Below, one piece after another: positions 63,801-64,000 of a stretch of DNA of 64,000 nucleotides. Under the pieces are notes generated by a model, which saw nothing but the letters and a program-made list of their open reading frames with translations, was not told the DNA's origin and searched no databases. This DNA comes from Crassaminicella thermophila (GTDB lineage: Bacteria > Bacillota > Clostridia > Peptostreptococcales > Thermotaleaceae): assembly GCF_008152325.1 (NCBI RefSeq), contig NZ_CP042243.1:186001-250000 (forward strand), in the 5' to 3' direction. A program made the position numbers and the translations under genes. Positions within the stretch are counted from its first letter, which is position 1. Each line of letters begins with the position of its first letter.

Positions 63801-64000
63801 AGATAAGAGGAGCAGGAAATCTGTTAGGAAGTGAACAACATGGGCATATGGCGGCTATTGGATATGACCTATATTGTAAACTATTAGAAGATACAGTGAG
63901 AGAAATGAAGGGAGAACAAATAGAGGAAATAACAGAGGCAAATATAGAAATTAATGTAAATGCATTTATACCTGAAAAATATATTATGAATGAAAGTCAT
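60875..64000 (+). CDS. mfd: Transcription-repair coupling factor, cut by right window edge
   Basis: The frame is open from TTG 60875 to the end of the window (1042 codons, no stop); about 130 residues are missing compared with a typical Mfd. It has the UvrB-like N-terminal region ([24 protein letters not shown]), then a CarD-like polymerase-interaction domain near residue 500 ([21 protein letters not shown]). The RecG-like helicase follows, with [20 protein letters not shown] near 650 and [14 protein letters not shown] near 755, and then [21 protein letters not shown]. It removes stalled RNA polymerase and recruits UvrA. Start: TTG 60875 is about 11 nt after AAAGG; GTG 60866 is the alternative. 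Confidence 0.96.
   Translation, partial: [1042 protein letters not shown]

Overview
The window comes from a low-GC, anaerobic, endospore-forming Firmicute of class Clostridia. The evidence is strong AGGAGG-type ribosome binding sites with frequent TTG and GTG starts, an anaerobic class III ribonucleotide reductase (nrdDG), a Spo0E-like phosphatase, spoVG behind a sigma-H type promoter, a PurR/SpoVG/GlmU/Prs/Pth/Mfd block in the Firmicute order, and a clostridial-looking 16S rRNA. I cannot name the species from sequence alone. Most of the window is ordinary chromosomal backbone in short operons separated by clear intrinsic terminators. There is no prophage, CRISPR array or complete insertion sequence.

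Layout. 1-2.2 kb (minus strand): pabB (cut by the left edge) and pabA, an HD-domain protein, a MITE-like repeat, and a small Spo0E-like gene. 2.4-5.7 kb: an RNA methyltransferase, a tiny membrane protein, truA and an orphan PotD-like lipoprotein. 5.7-7.4 kb: bioY-bioB behind a promoter overlapped by a BirA-type operator. 7.5-8.9 kb: a membrane protein plus a Spo0B-type histidine kinase with no response regulator. 9-15.3 kb: an unknown exported protein, a GH-like lipoprotein, pyrE with a PyrR-type RNA hairpin running into its Shine-Dalgarno, and nrdDG with an NrdR-type box. 15.4-18.5 kb: arsR-acr3-metallophosphatase, a corrinoid adenosyltransferase and a small acidic protein. 18.6-24 kb: a complete rRNA operon (two promoters, 16S, tRNA-Ala, 23S, 5S, tRNA-Val, -Leu, -Ser). 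24-36 kb: typA, cardiolipin synthase, an EamA transporter, an XRE/S24-like regulator, a nitronate monooxygenase-like flavoprotein, an aminotransferase, a ferredoxin-type protein, a GGDEF protein, an MBL-fold hydrolase and small proteins. 36-39.9 kb: an NhaC antiporter, a lysine riboswitch with lysC, and a small membrane protein. 40-41.8 kb: crt-hbd. 42-52.1 kb: a histidine-utilisation region. 52.4-64 kb: an LCP protein, an unknown anchored protein, murC, purR, spoVG, glmU, prs, pth and mfd (cut by the right edge).

The most interesting region is 42-52 kb. A sigma-54-dependent activator (PAS-AAA-Fis) is followed by a NhaC-superfamily transporter and then hutU-hutI-cyclodeaminase-formiminotransferase-hutH. 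Both transcription units start with a textbook -24/-12 promoter (TGGCAT-N5-TTGCT at 44091 and 45918). Each has one or two copies of the same palindrome, TGTATAA-N3-TTATACA, about 70-180 bp upstream, which is the arrangement expected of an enhancer for the neighbouring activator. A 61-bp decayed copy of an internal piece of hutU lies between the activator and the transporter, which suggests that the cluster was rearranged. Together the genes would import histidine and degrade it through urocanate, imidazolonepropionate and formiminoglutamate, delivering the one-carbon unit to tetrahydrofolate.

Several cis-regulatory elements could be read directly: the BirA operator (bioY), the PyrR hairpin (pyrE), the NrdR box (nrdD), an ArsR-type palindrome (arsR), the lysine riboswitch (lysC), sigma-54 promoters with enhancer palindromes (hut) and the sigma-H promoter (spoVG). 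All functional assignments come from reading motifs and family resemblance by eye. No database search was possible.
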